A DNA stretch of 5,546 bases from Leptospira ellisii (GTDB lineage Bacteria > Spirochaetota > Leptospiria > Leptospirales > Leptospiraceae): positions 1 through 5,546 of the forward strand of contig NZ_NPEF01000239.1 of the NCBI RefSeq assembly GCF_002811955.1. The letters run 5' to 3'. The notes beneath the pieces are model-generated. The model had not been told where the DNA came from and did no database searches. It was given only the letters and a program-made list of their open reading frames with translations. Position numbers and translations under genes: made by a program. This document shows positions 1 through 5,546 of the stretch, one piece after another. Every line of letters starts with the position of its first letter. The stretch's first letter is position 1.

Positions 1-1887
<1,887 letters not shown>

Positions 1888-1888
1888 G

Positions 1889-1905
1889 TTCCGGATCATC
1901 CGGAA
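1889..1905. repeat. Perfect inverted repeat just upstream of smc
   Basis: TTCCGGATCATCCGGAA has two perfect 8-base arms around a single central C. As RNA it can form a 7-bp stem with a UCA loop. It ends directly before the ATG at 1906 and 18 bases before the preferred smc start at 1924. It lies 12 bases beyond the -35 of the divergent promoter. It could be a site for a dimeric DNA-binding protein or an mRNA hairpin affecting smc translation. It does not match any operator I know. Confidence 0.6.
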
Positions 1906-1923
1906 ATGAAAAACACAAAAACT

Positions 1924-4698
<2,775 letters not shown>

Positions 4699-4717
4699 GT
4701 TTTTTTCTCTGAACGAC

Positions 4718-4785
4718 GTTTGGCCGTTTTTGCCGCACAGGATACAACCTTGCGACAGCAACAAACAACGGAAAAACGGTCAGGC
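4718..4785 (+). other. Long imperfect stem downstream of smc (possible 3'UTR RNA structure)
   Basis: Bases 4718-4735 pair with 4769-4785: 17 pairs with one bulged G (4732) and a 33-base loop. The core is GGCCGTTTTTGCCG against CGGAAAAACGGTC. Three of the pairs (4719-4784, 4720-4783, 4723-4780) are G-U in plus-strand RNA and would be A-C mismatches in minus-strand RNA. The structure therefore fits an RNA read in the smc direction. It begins 20 bases after the smc stop and has no following U-tract, so it is not a standard terminator. It might be an mRNA-stabilising 3' structure or part of a small RNA. Function is unknown. Confidence 0.35.
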
Positions 4786-4851
4786 AACCGATGAAAACAT
4801 ACCTTCGGTGTTAGGCGCTCGTACCGGCGGAACGTTTTGCGTTATGCACAT

Positions 4852-4881
4852 AAAAAAAGAGCGGGATTTAAGCCCGCTCTT
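4852..4881 (-). terminator. Intrinsic terminator of the tRNA-Met / Cys-rich unit
   Basis: On the minus strand a perfect 9-bp stem, AAGAGCGGG with CCCGCTCTT, and a 7-base loop run straight into a run of seven T (4858-4852). This is a textbook rho-independent terminator. It lies about 50 bases after the stop of the cysteine-rich gene. Read on the plus strand the stem has only two T after it, so it should not end smc transcription efficiently. Confidence 0.9.
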
Positions 4882-4931
4882 CCGATCTCTAACTTTCGGA
4901 GACTCGGATCGTCCGCCGAAATTCTCAGTTC

Positions 4932-5216
4932 TTATTTTTTATTCGCGTTATACGCCGTCACCAAACAGTCGTTAAACGGTTTGCACTGATTTTTGTGCGT
5001 TTCGAAACAAGCCGCGACCGCCTGCGTGTGTTTTTTGCAGGAGTTCAAACAGCCGGCTTTCACCTTCGTTTTTTCGTCTGCGCTCAATTTTCTAGGAGCG
5101 TTTTGCTCCACACATCCGTAATAAAATCCGCAGATTTCGTTACAAAGAGGGGATTGAGCCTGAAGCGATGGGGCGAGAAGGAAGAGAGAAAGAACCATCA
5201 GAAAAAGAGTTTTCAA
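4932..5216 (-). CDS. Small secreted cysteine-rich protein (Leptospira-type)
   Basis: A 94-residue protein. The N-terminus [20 protein letters not shown] is a Sec signal peptide with likely cleavage after Ala20, giving a mature protein of about 74 residues in the periplasm or outside. No lipobox is present: the first Cys, at 25, is not in lipoprotein context. The mature part has eight cysteines (25, 29, 35, 56, 60, 70, 78, 84), including two C-x3-C pairs, suggesting up to four disulfides on a small helical fold. The start codon is TTG (5214-5216). It is preferred over the ATG at codon 7 because AAGGAG lies six bases upstream and because starting at codon 7 would remove Lys2, the only positive charge before the hydrophobic core. 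I recall similar small Cys-rich proteins in Leptospira genomes, but the function is unknown to me. The gene starts 20 bases after tRNA-Met on the same strand with no terminator between, and is followed by a strong terminator. It is probably co-transcribed with the tRNA. Confidence 0.85.
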   Translation of the reverse strand: MKTLFLMVLSLFLLAPSLQAQSPLCNEICGFYYGCVEQNAPRKLSADEKTKVKAGCLNSCKKHTQAVAACFETHKNQCKPFNDCLVTAYNANKK

Positions 5217-5222
5217 TGTATT

Positions 5223-5228
5223 CTCCTT
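5223..5228 (-). promoter_or_regulatory. Ribosome-binding site that fixes the TTG start
   Basis: On the minus strand AAGGAG (within CTAAGGAG) lies six bases before the TTG at 5214-5216. It is the clearest Shine-Dalgarno in the window. It lies inside the 20-base gap between the tRNA 3' end and the start codon. Confidence 0.85.
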
Positions 5229-5231
5229 AGT

Positions 5232-5315
<84 letters not shown>

Positions 5316-5320
5316 TGGTT

Positions 5321-5341
5321 GGACCCGAAACTTTCGGTTCC
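5321..5341. repeat. Inverted repeat between promoter and tRNA-Met
   Basis: On the plus strand GGACCCGAAA (5321-5330) and TTTCGGTTCC (5332-5341) are complementary at nine of ten positions around one C. It falls at or just after the expected start point of the tRNA transcript, so it would be a hairpin in the 5' leader removed by RNase P. On the plus strand a run of eight T lies seven bases further on (5349-5356), so weak plus-strand termination is also possible, but no plus-strand gene needs it. Confidence 0.45.
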
Positions 5342-5346
5342 AGGGC

Positions 5347-5375
5347 TATTTTTTTTAGGGGAATCACCCTGTCAA
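5347..5375 (-). promoter_or_regulatory. Probable promoter of the tRNA-Met transcript
   Basis: On the minus strand a perfect -35, TTGACA (5370-5375), is followed after 17 bases by a weak -10, AAAATA (5347-5352), within an A-rich run. The next bases, GCCCTGG, form a GC-rich discriminator, which in many bacteria marks stable-RNA promoters under stringent control. The start should be near 5340, about 30 bases before the tRNA. The -35 call is firmer than the -10. Confidence 0.55.
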
Positions 5376-5388
5376 GGTTTCTTGTCGT

Positions 5389-5546
5389 CTACGATTTCCA
5401 GATTTCCAAAAGCGATTTCCAAGCGGATGCGCTCGAATTTTCCTCGATTTTTTTCGTCGTAGTTTCCTTGTTTCGTTTCCAGGTATCAAGAAGGAGGGAA
5501 ACCGTTTCGTCTCGATACCGGTTCCAATCCTCCCGATCGGATTCGC
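5389..5546 (-). CDS. C-terminal end of an unrecognised protein (partial)
   Basis: The minus-strand frame is open from the window edge to TAG (5389-5391), giving 51 visible residues. The peptide is charged and amphipathic, from ESDREDWNRYRDETVSLLLD to the end SAWKSLLEIWKS, with four Trp and no proline or cysteine. It looks like a helical C-terminus with codon use like the neighbours. A second minus frame is also open but reads as a run of basic residues with poor codon use, and the plus-strand frame here has no start codon. The final codons carry three copies of GATTTCCA (5393-5400, 5401-5408, 5414-5421, plus strand), which read through as the repeated Trp-Lys-Ser. The promoter of tRNA-Met begins 14 bases after its stop. 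I do not recognise the family. Confidence 0.6.
   Translation of the reverse strand, partial: ESDREDWNRYRDETVSLLLDTWKRNKETTTKKIEENSSASAWKSLLEIWKS

Noticed and set aside
4730..4975. 81-codon plus-strand open frame
   Set aside because: It runs across the minus-strand terminator hairpin and into the 3' end of the cysteine-rich gene, with no RBS and no protein-like composition.

Overview
The window looks like a piece of a Leptospira chromosome or a close relative. The evidence is a 924-residue SMC protein, a small secreted eight-cysteine protein of a type I associate with Leptospira, a Maf/DUF115 protein of the kind found in flagellated bacteria, and codon use rich in GAA, AAA, CTC and TCC. Counting bases on three lines gives roughly 45-55% G+C. 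That is well above L. interrogans (about 35% from memory), so a higher-GC Leptospira or a relative such as Leptonema is more likely. This assignment is inference.

Layout: a complete Maf-like (DUF115/MptE-like) gene fills 1-1833 on the minus strand. About 90 bases of divergent control region follow. They hold a good minus-strand promoter (TTGACC-16-TAGAAT) and a perfect inverted repeat, TTCCGGAT-C-ATCCGGAA, just before smc. The smc gene runs 1924-4698 on the plus strand. A 233-base intergenic stretch holds a long imperfect stem in smc's downstream RNA sense and a clear minus-strand intrinsic terminator. That terminator belongs to a minus-strand unit read right to left: promoter near 5347-5375, elongator tRNA-Met (5237-5310), then a TTG-started gene for a secreted cysteine-rich protein (4932-5216). 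The right edge (5389-5546) carries the C-terminal 51 codons of an unrecognised minus-strand gene.

The genes do not form one pathway. SMC is the chromosome-organising ATPase, and its partners ScpA and ScpB are not in the window. The Maf-like protein probably glycosylates flagellin. The tRNA and the cysteine-rich gene seem to share a transcript. The most interesting point is that this SMC has both ATPase half-heads intact but no recognisable hinge. Its 497-residue stretch without any proline runs straight through where the hinge should be. Other points of note are the tRNA to coding-gene transcript with only 20 bases between them, two non-pairing positions in the tRNA anticodon stem, and the hairpin abutting smc's start region, which has no Shine-Dalgarno sequence.
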